Below, piece by piece: positions 27,252 through 35,752 of a stretch of 64,000 nt of DNA (its first letter is position 1; every line of letters begins with the position of its first letter). Position numbers and translations under genes: made by a program. This DNA is from Marivita sp003149565 (lineage in GTDB: Bacteria > Pseudomonadota > Alphaproteobacteria > Rhodobacterales > Rhodobacteraceae), in the NCBI RefSeq assembly GCF_965216415.1, contig NZ_CBDCFU010000001.1; one strand, given 5' to 3'. The notes below the pieces were generated by a model. The model had not been told where the DNA came from. It saw nothing but the letters and a program-made list of their open reading frames with translations, and ran no database searches.

Positions 27252-27797
27252 ATGAAGGCCGCCGACCCCGTTCCGCCTGACAATCGGGGTCGGCAACCGT
27301 TTGTCGTTGCCGCGCTTGATCGTGTCACAGATGCAAGCCTATGGCTTGCCATGGCAGCGCTCGCGGCAATATTTTTCGCCTACAACATAGAAGTCGTGCT
27401 GCGCTACTTGTTCGACAGCCCGACGCGTTGGTCGGCTGAATTTGTGTCGTACTTCCTGCTTGTCGCAACGTTCGCAGCCCTGCCAAAGCTCACCCGCGAT
27501 GGCGGTCACGTCGCGGTGACCGTTTTGCTGGAACGGCTGTCCTCACGGCTCCAACATACTGCTAGCATCGGCATCAGCCTACTGGGTGCGTTCATTTGTT
27601 GTGCGCTTGCCTGGATCGCCGCTGAAGAAACGCTGCGCCAGATCGAACGCGATGTGCGCATGATGGCCGCTATTCCGGTACCCAAGGCCGCTGTGTCGTG
27701 CTGGATGGTTTGGGGGCTTGCACTTGCGGCTCTCCAGTTTCTTCGGCTGGGCGTGTCACGCGCGCGCAAGCCTGTTTTGGATACAGCATCATGTTGA
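27252..27797 (+). CDS. dctQ: TRAP transporter small membrane subunit
   Basis: 181 aa with four predicted transmembrane helices, including the conserved EVVLRYLFDSPTRWSAEFVSYFLL region and a second half with PVPKAAVSCWMVWG. It is the DctQ partner that stabilises the large TRAP permease. The ATG overlaps the dctP stop (ATGA, 27252-27255) and its own stop overlaps dctM. Reading frame is intact although the binding-protein gene upstream is broken. Confidence 0.9.
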   Translation: MKAADPVPPDNRGRQPFVVAALDRVTDASLWLAMAALAAIFFAYNIEVVLRYLFDSPTRWSAEFVSYFLLVATFAALPKLTRDGGHVAVTVLLERLSSRLQHTASIGISLLGAFICCALAWIAAEETLRQIERDVRMMAAIPVPKAAVSCWMVWGLALAALQFLRLGVSRARKPVLDTASC

Positions 27798-29092
27798 CCG
27801 GACCCGCCGCTCTGATCGGAGCAGCAACCCTAATCCTTGGGCTGTTCGTTTCGGGCATACCAATTTTCCTGTGCTTTCTCGCACTGAATCTGATCGGGAT
27901 TTGGGCTCTGCTTGGCGCGCCAGCCTTTCCAATGCTGATCAATTCGATGTTCGCGACCACGACGAACGGTCAGCTAACAGCCATCCCGCTCTTCGTCCTG
28001 ATGGGCGAAATCCTTTTCCGTTCCGGCGCAACCGAGCGCATTTTCGAGGCGGTGGACCGTTTCATCGGTCGTCTCAAAGGTCGCCAATACATTCTCGCAG
28101 GAGCGCTCTCGGCAATTTTCGGCGCGTTGTCCGGCTCTAATATGGCTGTGGCTGCAATGATGGCGCGCACTGTGTTCCCTGGGATGATCGCGCGCGGCTA
28201 TGACAGAAAACTGTCTATTGGCATGATCCTCGGTGGGGCAAGCCTTGCCCCGGTCATCCCACCCAGCGTTCTAGTCATCATCATCGCGACGCTGGCAAAC
28301 GTGTCCGTCGCCGGTTTGCTGGTCGCCGGCGTCTTACCCGGCCTGATGCTTGCAGCTCTTTTCATTGGTTACGCGATGATCCGCATCCGGCTGAATCCCT
28401 CCCTCGCCCCGGACAGCTTAGAGCCGTCACGCAAGTTACCCATCGCAAGCGCTATTCTCTATTGCCTACCTTTTTTGGGGCTGATCGCGCTTGTTCTTGG
28501 GTTGATCCTGATGGGCGTCGCCACCCCATCGGAAAGTGCGGCCATAGGCGTGACCGGATCGCTGATGATTGCCGCGCTCTTCAAGCGGCTGTCTCTGGCG
28601 CTGCTCAAAGACGCACTGCGAAGCGCCGCACTGATGACCGCGATGATCTTGATCATTATGGCGTCCTCCACACTGTTCAGCCAGCTGCTTGCCATCAGCG
28701 GTGCCAGCCGGCAGATCACCGCGCTGGTCAGCGCATTGGACCTATCACCCGCAATGATGGTGCTTGCTATGATGCTGATCGTCTTTGCGTTCTGCATGTT
28801 CGTTGATCAGGTCGCTGTCATGCTGATTGTGATCCCGATATACTTGCCTGTGATCACGCTGCTCCAGATCGATCCGTTGTGGTTCTGGATGATGATGCTG
28901 CTTAACGTGACAGTGGGCGGAATAACGCCGCCTTTTGGTTACGCCATGTTCGCCTTCCGTGGCGCGGCAGAGGGGGTGAGCATGTCAGAACTGTTCCGCG
29001 CGTCGTGGGCTTTTGTCGGTCTTTTCATTCTTGGAATGCTCATCCTCGCCGCCGCACCCTGGCTTGCCACATGGCTGCCTGGATTTGTCTGA
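27791..29092 (+). CDS. dctM: TRAP transporter large permease
   Basis: 433 aa from the ATG at 27791, which overlaps the dctQ stop by 7 nt. About twelve hydrophobic helices; the family motifs are present: AIPLFVLMGEIL, SGSNMAVAAMMARTVFPGM, SLAPVIPPSVLVIIIA, ATPSESAAIGV and NVTVGGITPPFGYAMFAFRG. This subunit carries out Na+-driven uptake of an organic acid-type solute in the inner membrane. Its binding protein is disrupted, so uptake at this locus is probably lost unless another DctP can serve. Confidence 0.94.
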   Translation: MLTGPAALIGAATLILGLFVSGIPIFLCFLALNLIGIWALLGAPAFPMLINSMFATTTNGQLTAIPLFVLMGEILFRSGATERIFEAVDRFIGRLKGRQYILAGALSAIFGALSGSNMAVAAMMARTVFPGMIARGYDRKLSIGMILGGASLAPVIPPSVLVIIIATLANVSVAGLLVAGVLPGLMLAALFIGYAMIRIRLNPSLAPDSLEPSRKLPIASAILYCLPFLGLIALVLGLILMGVATPSESAAIGVTGSLMIAALFKRLSLALLKDALRSAALMTAMILIIMASSTLFSQLLAISGASRQITALVSALDLSPAMMVLAMMLIVFAFCMFVDQVAVMLIVIPIYLPVITLLQIDPLWFWMMMLLNVTVGGITPPFGYAMFAFRGAAEGVSMSELFRASWAFVGLFILGMLILAAAPWLATWLPGFV

Positions 29093-29165
29093 TGGGTGGT
29101 GCTCATGGCTTTGATGATGTGCATCCTGATTCCAAAACATTGCCAAATTGGACAAAATTTTCCTT

Positions 29166-29184
29166 GTGATATATCAGATATCAC
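29166..29184. promoter_or_regulatory. palindrome GTGATAT-N5-ATATCAC, putative GntR operator
   Basis: Seven-bp perfect arms separated by ATCAG, ending 15 nt before the ATG of the GntR-dehydrogenase fusion at 29199. Position and symmetry suit autoregulation by the fused FCD-type GntR domain. A single copy is seen, so specificity is not supported by recurrence. Confidence 0.5.
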
Positions 29185-29198
29185 TTAACATCTGAAAC

Positions 29199-30971
29199 AT
29201 GAGTGCCACTTCTGACTTTTCTCCAATTCCGACGAAACTGGCCGCAGCGTCCCGTCAAAAGCTGTCGGAACAGGCGCGTGACTGGATTCGAGAGCGGATT
29301 GTCACCGACGAATTTGCTTTTGGCCGCCCTTTACGTGAGTCTGACCTCTGTGCGTATTTGAACATGAGTAAAAGCCCGATCCGTGAGGCTTTACTGGAAC
29401 TCGCCCAAGAGGGACTAGTGGTAATGTCGCCCAACCGTGCTGCCCGGGTCATCAGCCTCGATAGCGGTGATGTGAAGGAGTTGGGCTACCTGCGCGAAGT
29501 GCTGGAAACTCAGGCCATCGGCCTTGCCATCGCGCGGGACCGCGTCGGGCTGGCCAGCGGGATGGAGCGTTTCATCCAGCTGGGCGAGGCGGCGCTTGCA
29601 GATAATGATATTCCCGCCTTCGCGCGTGCCGATCAGGAATTTCACCTCGAAGCCTTCCGACGCTGTGGCAACCGCTACTTGGAGAAGTCTTTTCTCACGA
29701 TCGCGTCACGGATTCAGTCTATCCGATCGCGTTTGACCGGAGACCAAAATCGCATCCGACGGTCTCATGCTACCCATGTCGCGATCCTTGAAGCGGTGCA
29801 GGCTGACGATGCCATGCGGGCCGCTGACCTGCTGGGCGAGCATATCCGCAGCAATGTGGCCGATTATACCGCCTTGCAATCGCCTGCTACGGCTCAAGAT
29901 CGACGCTGGCGCGTGCCTCTGGCGGAGATGGAGCGGTTTGCCAAACAAGCGCTTTCGAAACTCGGGACCGACGCCGACAGTGTTGGCGCCATTCTGCGGT
30001 CGCTCAGCCACGCCTCGCTGCACGGGGTTGATTCGCACGGCTACCGCTTGTTGCCGCACTACCTGAGCGCCATCGAGCATGGGCGCGTCCATCCGGCTCC
30101 CGACATAAGGATCGAAAAGAAATCCGATTCTGTTGCAATACTCGATGCGTGTAACGGCCACGGCGCGCGCGCTACCTTTGCAGCGGCGGATGCGGCGGTT
30201 TCAATGGCTGCCAACGTAGGAGTCGGTGCGGTCGCCATCCGCAGGTCGTCGCATTTCGGAGCGGCAGGGGCCTATGCGCTTGCCATTGCACAAGAGCGCA
30301 TGATTGGGTTGTGTGTTTGCAACTCTGATCCCTTCGTGCGTCTTCATGGTGGGGCAGAGCCATTTCACGGAACAAATCCGATTGCCTTCGCCGCCAGCAC
30401 AGGATCGGAGACTCCGCCGTGGCTGTTCGATATGGCGACCAGCGCGATACCCTACAATAAGGTGCAATTGGCCCAGTCATTGGGGGCTGCTCTGCCTGCG
30501 GGGACGGCGTCCGACAGTAACGGGATCGACACTGAGGTGCCCGAACTTGTAAAGATGCTGGCTCCGTTGGGCGGCGCATTCGGATATAAAGGTGCAGGTC
30601 TCGCCGGGATTCCCGAAATCCTGTCTACCGCTCTTTCCGATTCACCCCTTAGCTTAGAGATTCCTCCGATGATCTCGGAGGACATGTCCACACCGCGAGG
30701 GCTTGGAGCTTTTGTGCTGGCAATAGATCCCGACGCATTTATGGGGCGCAGTGTTTGCGAGGCAGTGGTCCGGCGGTATCGAGACAGCATTCGGCAGTCG
30801 CTGACGGCGCCGTCTGAAAAGGTAATGGCGGCCGGCGATCGCGAGTGGGCTGAGGCTGAGCACAGATTGATGAATGGCATTGCAATCGACCAAACAACGG
30901 TGACTGCATTGAATACCTTTGCCGGACATCGCGAAATTCCACCGCTCAACTGCGAGGAATCATCGCACTGA
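29199..30971 (+). CDS. GntR/FCD regulator fused to Ldh_2-family oxidoreductase
   Basis: 590 aa in one uninterrupted frame. Residues about 20-90 form a GntR winged helix (LSEQARDWIRERIV..., KSPIREALLELAQEGLV), about 95-225 an FCD ligand domain (EVLETQAIGLA, ADQEFHLEAFRRCGN, SHATHVAILEAV..DA..A). From about 245 an Ldh_2/malate-lactate dehydrogenase-type NAD(P)H domain follows: SLSHASLHGVDSHGYRLLPHY, RRSSHFGAAGAYALAIAQ, FHGTNPIAFA, DMATSAIPYNKVQLA and APLGGAFGYKGAGLA. This family reduces 2-oxo or cyclic-imine acids. It lies between two TRAP operons and may couple sensing of a substrate to its reduction. A GATATC palindrome lies just upstream. Confidence 0.88.
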   Translation: MSATSDFSPIPTKLAAASRQKLSEQARDWIRERIVTDEFAFGRPLRESDLCAYLNMSKSPIREALLELAQEGLVVMSPNRAARVISLDSGDVKELGYLREVLETQAIGLAIARDRVGLASGMERFIQLGEAALADNDIPAFARADQEFHLEAFRRCGNRYLEKSFLTIASRIQSIRSRLTGDQNRIRRSHATHVAILEAVQADDAMRAADLLGEHIRSNVADYTALQSPATAQDRRWRVPLAEMERFAKQALSKLGTDADSVGAILRSLSHASLHGVDSHGYRLLPHYLSAIEHGRVHPAPDIRIEKKSDSVAILDACNGHGARATFAAADAAVSMAANVGVGAVAIRRSSHFGAAGAYALAIAQERMIGLCVCNSDPFVRLHGGAEPFHGTNPIAFAASTGSETPPWLFDMATSAIPYNKVQLAQSLGAALPAGTASDSNGIDTEVPELVKMLAPLGGAFGYKGAGLAGIPEILSTALSDSPLSLEIPPMISEDMSTPRGLGAFVLAIDPDAFMGRSVCEAVVRRYRDSIRQSLTAPSEKVMAAGDREWAEAEHRLMNGIAIDQTTVTALNTFAGHREIPPLNCEESSH

Positions 30972-31012
30972 TCGGTGATGGATGAAGACGTTTAACAGGG
31001 AGGAACTTACTA

Positions 31013-32011
31013 ATGACCATCAAGACCACAGTATTGACTGCCACGCTTACATGTACGACGGCGCTGGGTTTGGCGTTACCAGCCGCCGCTCAGGACGCGG
31101 ATCGCGTGCTGAAATGGGCGCATGTCTACGAAGCCAGCGAACCATATCACACGTGCGCCGTCGAAGCGGGCGACAAGCTTGCAGAGGCAACCGATAACCG
31201 CCTCGGTATCGAGGTGTTCCCGGCGTCCTCGTTGGGTAAGGAAGTCGATATCAACGAAGGTCTCGGCCTTGGTACTGTCGACATCATTTGGACGGGGCAG
31301 CTCTTTGCCGGTCGGTCTTACGGACCGATTGCTATCGGCGGGGCGCCCTTCATGTTCCGTGATTACGATCACTGGGATGCCTACCGCAACAGTGATCTCT
31401 TCGGCGAAATGCTGCAGGGATACAACGACGCTACCGGCAACCAGGCCCTGACACTGGCGTATTACGGCGCACGGCACACCACGTCGAACATGCCGATCCA
31501 GTCGCCTGAAGATATGAAAGACATGAAACTGCGGGTGCCGAACGCGCCGCTTTATATGATGTTCCCGCGCGCCGTGGATGCCAACCCAACGCCGATTGCC
31601 TTCGCGGAAGTGTATCTCGCCTTGCAACAAGGCACGGTCGATGGACAAGAAAACCCTCTGCCGACTATTCAAGCCAAGAAATTCTACGAAGTGCAGTCAG
31701 ACATCAACCTGACCGGACACATTGTGGATTCTTTGCTCGGTATCGTTGGCGGACCTACATGGGGCAGTCTCGTTGCCGCTGATCAGGAAACATTGGCAGA
31801 TGTCATCACGGAAACATCCGCCTGCGTCACAACGCAGATCCGGGAAGCTGAGGCAGAGCTGGCAGACTGGTTCCGCGAACAGGGCGTCAATGTGAACGAA
31901 GTCGATGTGACACCGTTCCGTGAGGCGGTGATGGAAATGCACAACGGCGATATGGCGACCTGGGATCAGGAGACCTATGACCGGCTGCAGGCCATCGGGG
32001 CCGAAGGTTGA
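31013..32011 (+). CDS. dctP: TRAP transporter substrate-binding protein (second system)
   Basis: 332 aa. A Sec signal peptide (about residues 1-25, ending LPAAAQDAD) is followed by a DctP domain: LKWAHVYEASEPYHTCAVEAGDKL shape, EVFPASSLGKEVDINEGLGLGTVDI, LRVPNAPLYMMFPRAVDANPTPIAFAEVYLALQQGTVDGQENPL. The Arg in KLRVPNAP is the usual carboxylate-binding residue, so an organic acid ligand is likely. GGGAGGAA precedes the ATG. A hairpin after the stop separates it from dctQM, a common way to raise binding-protein levels. Confidence 0.93.
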   Translation: MTIKTTVLTATLTCTTALGLALPAAAQDADRVLKWAHVYEASEPYHTCAVEAGDKLAEATDNRLGIEVFPASSLGKEVDINEGLGLGTVDIIWTGQLFAGRSYGPIAIGGAPFMFRDYDHWDAYRNSDLFGEMLQGYNDATGNQALTLAYYGARHTTSNMPIQSPEDMKDMKLRVPNAPLYMMFPRAVDANPTPIAFAEVYLALQQGTVDGQENPLPTIQAKKFYEVQSDINLTGHIVDSLLGIVGGPTWGSLVAADQETLADVITETSACVTTQIREAEAELADWFREQGVNVNEVDVTPFREAVMEMHNGDMATWDQETYDRLQAIGAEG

Positions 32012-32035
32012 TCGCCTAACACTGGCTTGACGACC

Positions 32036-32063
32036 AAGGGCCGCGCCACCGCGTGCGGCCCTT
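32036..32063. terminator. intercistronic hairpin after dctP
   Basis: AAGGGCCGC at 32036-32044 pairs with GCGGCCCTT at 32055-32063, followed by the pyrimidine-rich CTTCTGTCC. It is probably an attenuating or RNA-stabilising hairpin between the binding-protein gene and dctQ rather than a full terminator, since the U-run is poor. Confidence 0.6.
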
Positions 32064-32100
32064 CTTCTGTCCAAACAAATCCACGTAAGAGGTTCCGCCG

Positions 32101-32667
32101 ATGTCGGGAATTCAGGATGAGCTGCAAGTGACCAAGATCGAGGTGGAAGAGGATGACTCGGAAATCGACCTCAAGGATATCTCCAAAGAGGACTACATCA
32201 TCCTCGCGATTTTCTGGCTCTTGGCCTTCGTCGTGTTTCTTCAGTTTTTCACGCGCTACGTTCTGAACAATTCTCTTGGCTGGACCGAGGAAATCGCGCG
32301 TTTCATGTTGATTGCGCTGACCTTTACAGGATCGATCATGGCCGCGCGCAAGAATTCGCATATCGCGGTGGAATTCCTGTACCGTTATGTCCCACGGTCG
32401 CTGAGACGAGTGGCGCAATTTGCGATTGACGGTCTCGCCACGGTTTTCTTCGCGGGCATGACCTATCTGACCGTCCAGCTTGCAGGGCGCACATCGCAAT
32501 TGATGGTGTCCATCGAAGTGCCGAAATCGGCCGTCTACTACTTTGTGGCGATCTGTTTTGCCGTAATGACGTTTTATTCTTTGCGGAACTGGATCAAGCA
32601 TGTGCGAGACGGCACCAGCCGACTGATCGATCCGGATGATTTCGACGATCTCAAAGGGGCAGATTGA
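32101..32667 (+). CDS. dctQ: TRAP transporter small membrane subunit (second system)
   Basis: 188 aa. After an acidic N-terminal tail of about 35 residues come four transmembrane helices with FFTRYVLNNSLGWTEEIARFML, AARKNSHIAVEF and VPKSAVYYFVAICFAVMTF, all DctQ hallmarks. AAGAGGT lies about 10 nt before the ATG. Its stop is 4 nt before dctM, so the two membrane subunits are coupled. Confidence 0.92.
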   Translation: MSGIQDELQVTKIEVEEDDSEIDLKDISKEDYIILAIFWLLAFVVFLQFFTRYVLNNSLGWTEEIARFMLIALTFTGSIMAARKNSHIAVEFLYRYVPRSLRRVAQFAIDGLATVFFAGMTYLTVQLAGRTSQLMVSIEVPKSAVYYFVAICFAVMTFYSLRNWIKHVRDGTSRLIDPDDFDDLKGAD

Positions 32668-32671
32668 TCAT

Positions 32672-33949
32672 ATGACATTTACGGTTTTATTCCTCGTCAT
32701 CGGCGCCCTTCTGGTATGCGGTGTACCTGTGGCCATTGCTCTCATCGGGGGCTCTGCGCTTTTTATCCTGACGGGCGATGTGCCGCCGCTCATTGTGGCG
32801 CACAGGGTCATCAACGGTGTGGACAGCTTTCCACTGCTGGCCGTGCCGTTCTTCATTCTTGCCGGTAATCTGATGAACAGCGCTGGTATCACTGAACGGA
32901 TCTTCAGCTTTGCGCTTGCGCTTGTGGGCTGGATGCGCGGCGGTCTGGGCCACGTGAATGTGGGCGCGTCGGTGATCTTTGCCGGCATGTCCGGCGCGGC
33001 GGTGGCGGATGCTGGTGGTCTTGGCTCGATTGAAATCAAGGCGATGCGTGACGCGGGGTACGATCCCGGCTTTGCCGTTGGCATCACCGCCGCTTCTTCG
33101 ACCATCGGTCCGATTATCCCGCCGTCATTGCCGATGGTGATCTACGGCGTGGTATCGGGTGCCTCAATCGGGCAATTGTTTGCGGCGGGGTTCATCCCGG
33201 GCCTGGTGATGGCGCTGTCGCTGATGCTTATGGTTGCGTATTACGCGAGAGTGCGGAACTTTAAACGCGATCAGCCCTTCGCTCTGAAGCTGCTACGCGT
33301 GACCTTCCAGAGGGCTTTTCTGTCGCTGTTGACGCCTGTGATCATCGTCGGCGGGATCCTTTCAGGCGCGTTCACTCCGACCGAAGCGGCCATTGCCGCC
33401 TGCGCCTACGCGCTGTTCCTGGGCCTTGTTGTTTACCGGACGCTGACGCTCAAGCGGTTCCTGCGGGTCAGCTTTGACACGATCGAAACTACGGCAGTGG
33501 TGCTTTTCGTTGTGGCGGCTGCGTCGATATTTGCGTGGATTCTTACATCAAACCGTGTGCCCGAAGCGGCGGCGACCGTCTTGCTGGCGCTGTCGGACCG
33601 ACCTTGGGTAATCTTGTTGCTTATCAACCTTATATTGCTGGTCGTGGGTTGCTTCATGGAAACGGTGGCAGCGATCACCATCCTAGTTCCGGTGCTCTTA
33701 CCGGTCGCTGTCGAGCTTGGGATCGATCCGGTGCATTTCGGTGTCATCATGGTGCTCAACCTCATGCTGGGTCTTTTGACGCCTCCGGTGGGTATGGTGC
33801 TGTACGTTCTAAGCCGGGTGTCAGGCGTGCGTTTTGAGACATGCGTTGTGTCAACCGCGCCGTTCCTCATTCCGCTGGTGGCGTGCCTGTTGCTTATGAC
33901 CTTTGTTCCGAGCATTGCGATGTGGCTTCCCACGCTGATCTACCGGTGA
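32672..33949 (+). CDS. dctM: TRAP transporter large permease (second system)
   Basis: 425 aa from the ATG at 32672; the frame extends further upstream into dctQ but lacks an appropriate site there. Family motifs: FPLLAVPFFILAGNLMNSAGITERIF, FAGMSGAAVADAGGLGSIEI, TAASSTIGPIIPPSLPMVIYG, FTPTEAAIAACAYAL and LNLMLGLLTPPVGMVLYVLSRV. It is the Na+-coupled channel subunit for an organic acid. The adjacent catabolic genes (SDR, BKACE) suggest their substrate is what is imported. Confidence 0.95.
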   Translation: MTFTVLFLVIGALLVCGVPVAIALIGGSALFILTGDVPPLIVAHRVINGVDSFPLLAVPFFILAGNLMNSAGITERIFSFALALVGWMRGGLGHVNVGASVIFAGMSGAAVADAGGLGSIEIKAMRDAGYDPGFAVGITAASSTIGPIIPPSLPMVIYGVVSGASIGQLFAAGFIPGLVMALSLMLMVAYYARVRNFKRDQPFALKLLRVTFQRAFLSLLTPVIIVGGILSGAFTPTEAAIAACAYALFLGLVVYRTLTLKRFLRVSFDTIETTAVVLFVVAAASIFAWILTSNRVPEAAATVLLALSDRPWVILLLINLILLVVGCFMETVAAITILVPVLLPVAVELGIDPVHFGVIMVLNLMLGLLTPPVGMVLYVLSRVSGVRFETCVVSTAPFLIPLVACLLLMTFVPSIAMWLPTLIYR

Positions 33950-33991
33950 CGGATGGCGCGCGCTGTCCTGCCCGCTTCTCCGATCTGCTGG

Positions 33992-34759
33992 TCAGGACAG
34001 CATTTGTGTGTCGCCGCAGACAGAGATGGCTTGTCCCGACACCGCAGCGCCCATCGGGCTGGCAAGGTAAAGCACTTGGTTAGCGATATCTTCGGGCTGT
34101 ACGTATCTACCCGTGGACGTAGCGCGCAGTGCGTCGGCCTCGACTGCCTCAAAGCTGCGCCCCTGCCGGTCGGCCTTGGCTTGCAGGACGCGCTTCTGGC
34201 GCGCACCGGCGACAATTCCGGGCAACACCGCGTTTACCCTCACCCCATACGGCCCCAGTTCTATCGACAGAGACTTGGTCAGACCGATCACCCCCCATTT
34301 CGCTGCCGCGTAGGGGGTGCGCAAACCAAAACCCAAGCGCCCCGCCAGCGACGACAGGTTTATGATGGCCGCATTGTCACTGCGGCGGAGAGCGGAGGCG
34401 GCAGTGCGCACTGTGAGGAACTGCGATGTAAGGCACACACGCAAGCATTCATCCCACGCTTCGGGCGTGATCTCGTCCACAGGGGAGGTTGGACCGGCGA
34501 TACCTGCATTGTTCACAAGCGTATTGAGCCCGCCCATTTCGCTGATAGCCTCAGCGATGAACTTTTCGACATGGGCCGTGTTGCCCATGTCAGCCTGCGC
34601 ACCGGTCATCCCTTGTGGCAGATCCGTCAGTGTCGACGCGTCGATATCGCAGATATGCACGCGCGCGCCTTCGGCGAGGAACGCTTCGGCGATGGCCCGA
34701 CCAATCCCCGCTCCTGCCCCGGTGACGATGACGCGTGCGCCCTTCAGTCCAAATCCCAT
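33992..34759 (-). CDS. short-chain dehydrogenase/reductase
   Basis: 255 aa classical SDR. TGAGAGIGRAIAEAF is the cofactor loop (about residues 13-20), CDID the acidic NAD-preferring position, NNAGIAGP the central motif, INLSSLAG the Ser and YAAAKWG the Tyr-Lys pair. GAGGGAAA lies about 6 nt before the ATG at 34759, favoured over the longer frame. It diverges from the BKACE gene with only 78 bp between, so the two probably share a promoter region. Likely oxidises a hydroxy-acid or alcohol from the imported compound. Confidence 0.91.
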   Translation of the reverse strand: MGFGLKGARVIVTGAGAGIGRAIAEAFLAEGARVHICDIDASTLTDLPQGMTGAQADMGNTAHVEKFIAEAISEMGGLNTLVNNAGIAGPTSPVDEITPEAWDECLRVCLTSQFLTVRTAASALRRSDNAAIINLSSLAGRLGFGLRTPYAAAKWGVIGLTKSLSIELGPYGVRVNAVLPGIVAGARQKRVLQAKADRQGRSFEAVEADALRATSTGRYVQPEDIANQVLYLASPMGAAVSGQAISVCGDTQMLS

Positions 34760-34837
34760 TTCACGTTTCCCTCCACTCAATGTCCAGATGCCAAGCTATG
34801 GAGTTCTGAGGCAAAGCAAAACCATTAAGGTGATACA

Positions 34838-35752
34838 ATGAGGAAACCAGAACCCGTAATCCTAACCTGTGCCATTACCGGGGCCATTCACACGCCATCC
34901 ATGTCTGATGCATTGCCGGTGACCAAAGATCAGATCGCTGCCTCTGCTATCGCAGCGGCTCGGGCGGGTGCGTCCATCGTACATCTTCATGCGCGTGACG
35001 ATGCCGATGGCCGTCCCAACCAAACACCCGAGGCTTTTGCCCCCATCCTCGACGCCGTGCGTGCAGAGTGCGATTGTGTCATTGGCATCACTACTGGCGG
35101 CGCGCCCACTATGAGCGTGGAAGAGCGTTTGCGCCCGGCCGCGGAGTTTTTGCCCGAATTAGCGTCGCTTAACATGGGGTCGATGAATTTTGGCCTGTTT
35201 CCAATGCTGGATCGCTACCCGGACCTGAAACATGACTGGGAACGCGACTACCTGTCGAACCGCAATATCATCTTCAACAATACCTATGGTCAAATCGAAG
35301 AAATCATCACCGCCCTGGCGCCGCACAACACGCGGTTGGAATTCGAGTGCTACGACACCTCGCATCTCTACAACCTCCGGCATTTCTTGGACCGCGGCTT
35401 GGTCAAACCGCCATTGTTTATCCAGACAGTGTTTGGATTGATGGGTGGGATCGGCGCGCATCCCGAAGACGTGTCGCACATGAAGCGCACAGCTGATCGG
35501 CTATTCGGCGATGATTGGCAATGGTCGGTACTGGGGGCGGGTCGACATCAAATGACCATTGGCGCGATGTCGGTGGCGCAGGGCGGGCACATGCGTGTAG
35601 GACTCGAGGACTCGCTCTGGGCCGGGCCGGGCGTGCCTGCCACATCAAATGCACAACAGGTCACCAATGCAAAAAGCCTGATCGAGTCTCTTGGCCGACG
35701 CATTGCAACACCTGATGAGGCTCGCAGAATTCTGGACCTCAAGGGCAGATGA
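34838..35752 (+). CDS. BKACE family beta-keto acid cleavage enzyme
   Basis: 304 aa TIM-barrel enzyme of the former DUF849 family. BKACE enzymes condense a beta-keto acid with acetyl-CoA, releasing acetoacetate and a new CoA ester. Present: VILTCAITGAIHTPSMS, the metal-binding SIVHLHARDDADGRP, ITTGGAPTMSVEERL, LNMGSMNFG, and the late segment SVLGAGRHQMTIGAMSVAQGGHMRVGLEDSL. The substrate subgroup cannot be set by eye. It neighbours an SDR and a TRAP transporter, consistent with an imported hydroxy-acid being oxidised to a beta-keto acid and then cleaved. Confidence 0.92.
   Translation: MRKPEPVILTCAITGAIHTPSMSDALPVTKDQIAASAIAAARAGASIVHLHARDDADGRPNQTPEAFAPILDAVRAECDCVIGITTGGAPTMSVEERLRPAAEFLPELASLNMGSMNFGLFPMLDRYPDLKHDWERDYLSNRNIIFNNTYGQIEEIITALAPHNTRLEFECYDTSHLYNLRHFLDRGLVKPPLFIQTVFGLMGGIGAHPEDVSHMKRTADRLFGDDWQWSVLGAGRHQMTIGAMSVAQGGHMRVGLEDSLWAGPGVPATSNAQQVTNAKSLIESLGRRIATPDEARRILDLKGR

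Larger units (their letters stand above)
23502..27255 (+). pseudogene. dctP: TRAP transporter substrate-binding protein, split by nested IS elements
   Basis: The first 284 codons (23502-24353) encode a signal peptide (AAASPVLA-ED) and a DctP periplasmic protein, ending KLTEL. The last 49 codons resume at 27106 (GVSVETLSTEMAEK...) and end at 27255. Joining ..GAG CTA to GGT GTG.. restores one frame of about 333 aa, the usual length, with TA duplicated at 24352-24353 and 27104-27105. The gap is filled by an IS630 carrying an IS110/IS1111 element. The truncated protein ends with a few IS-encoded residues (VRVAVRP). The transporter is therefore probably inactive although its membrane genes are intact. 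Confidence 0.9.
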
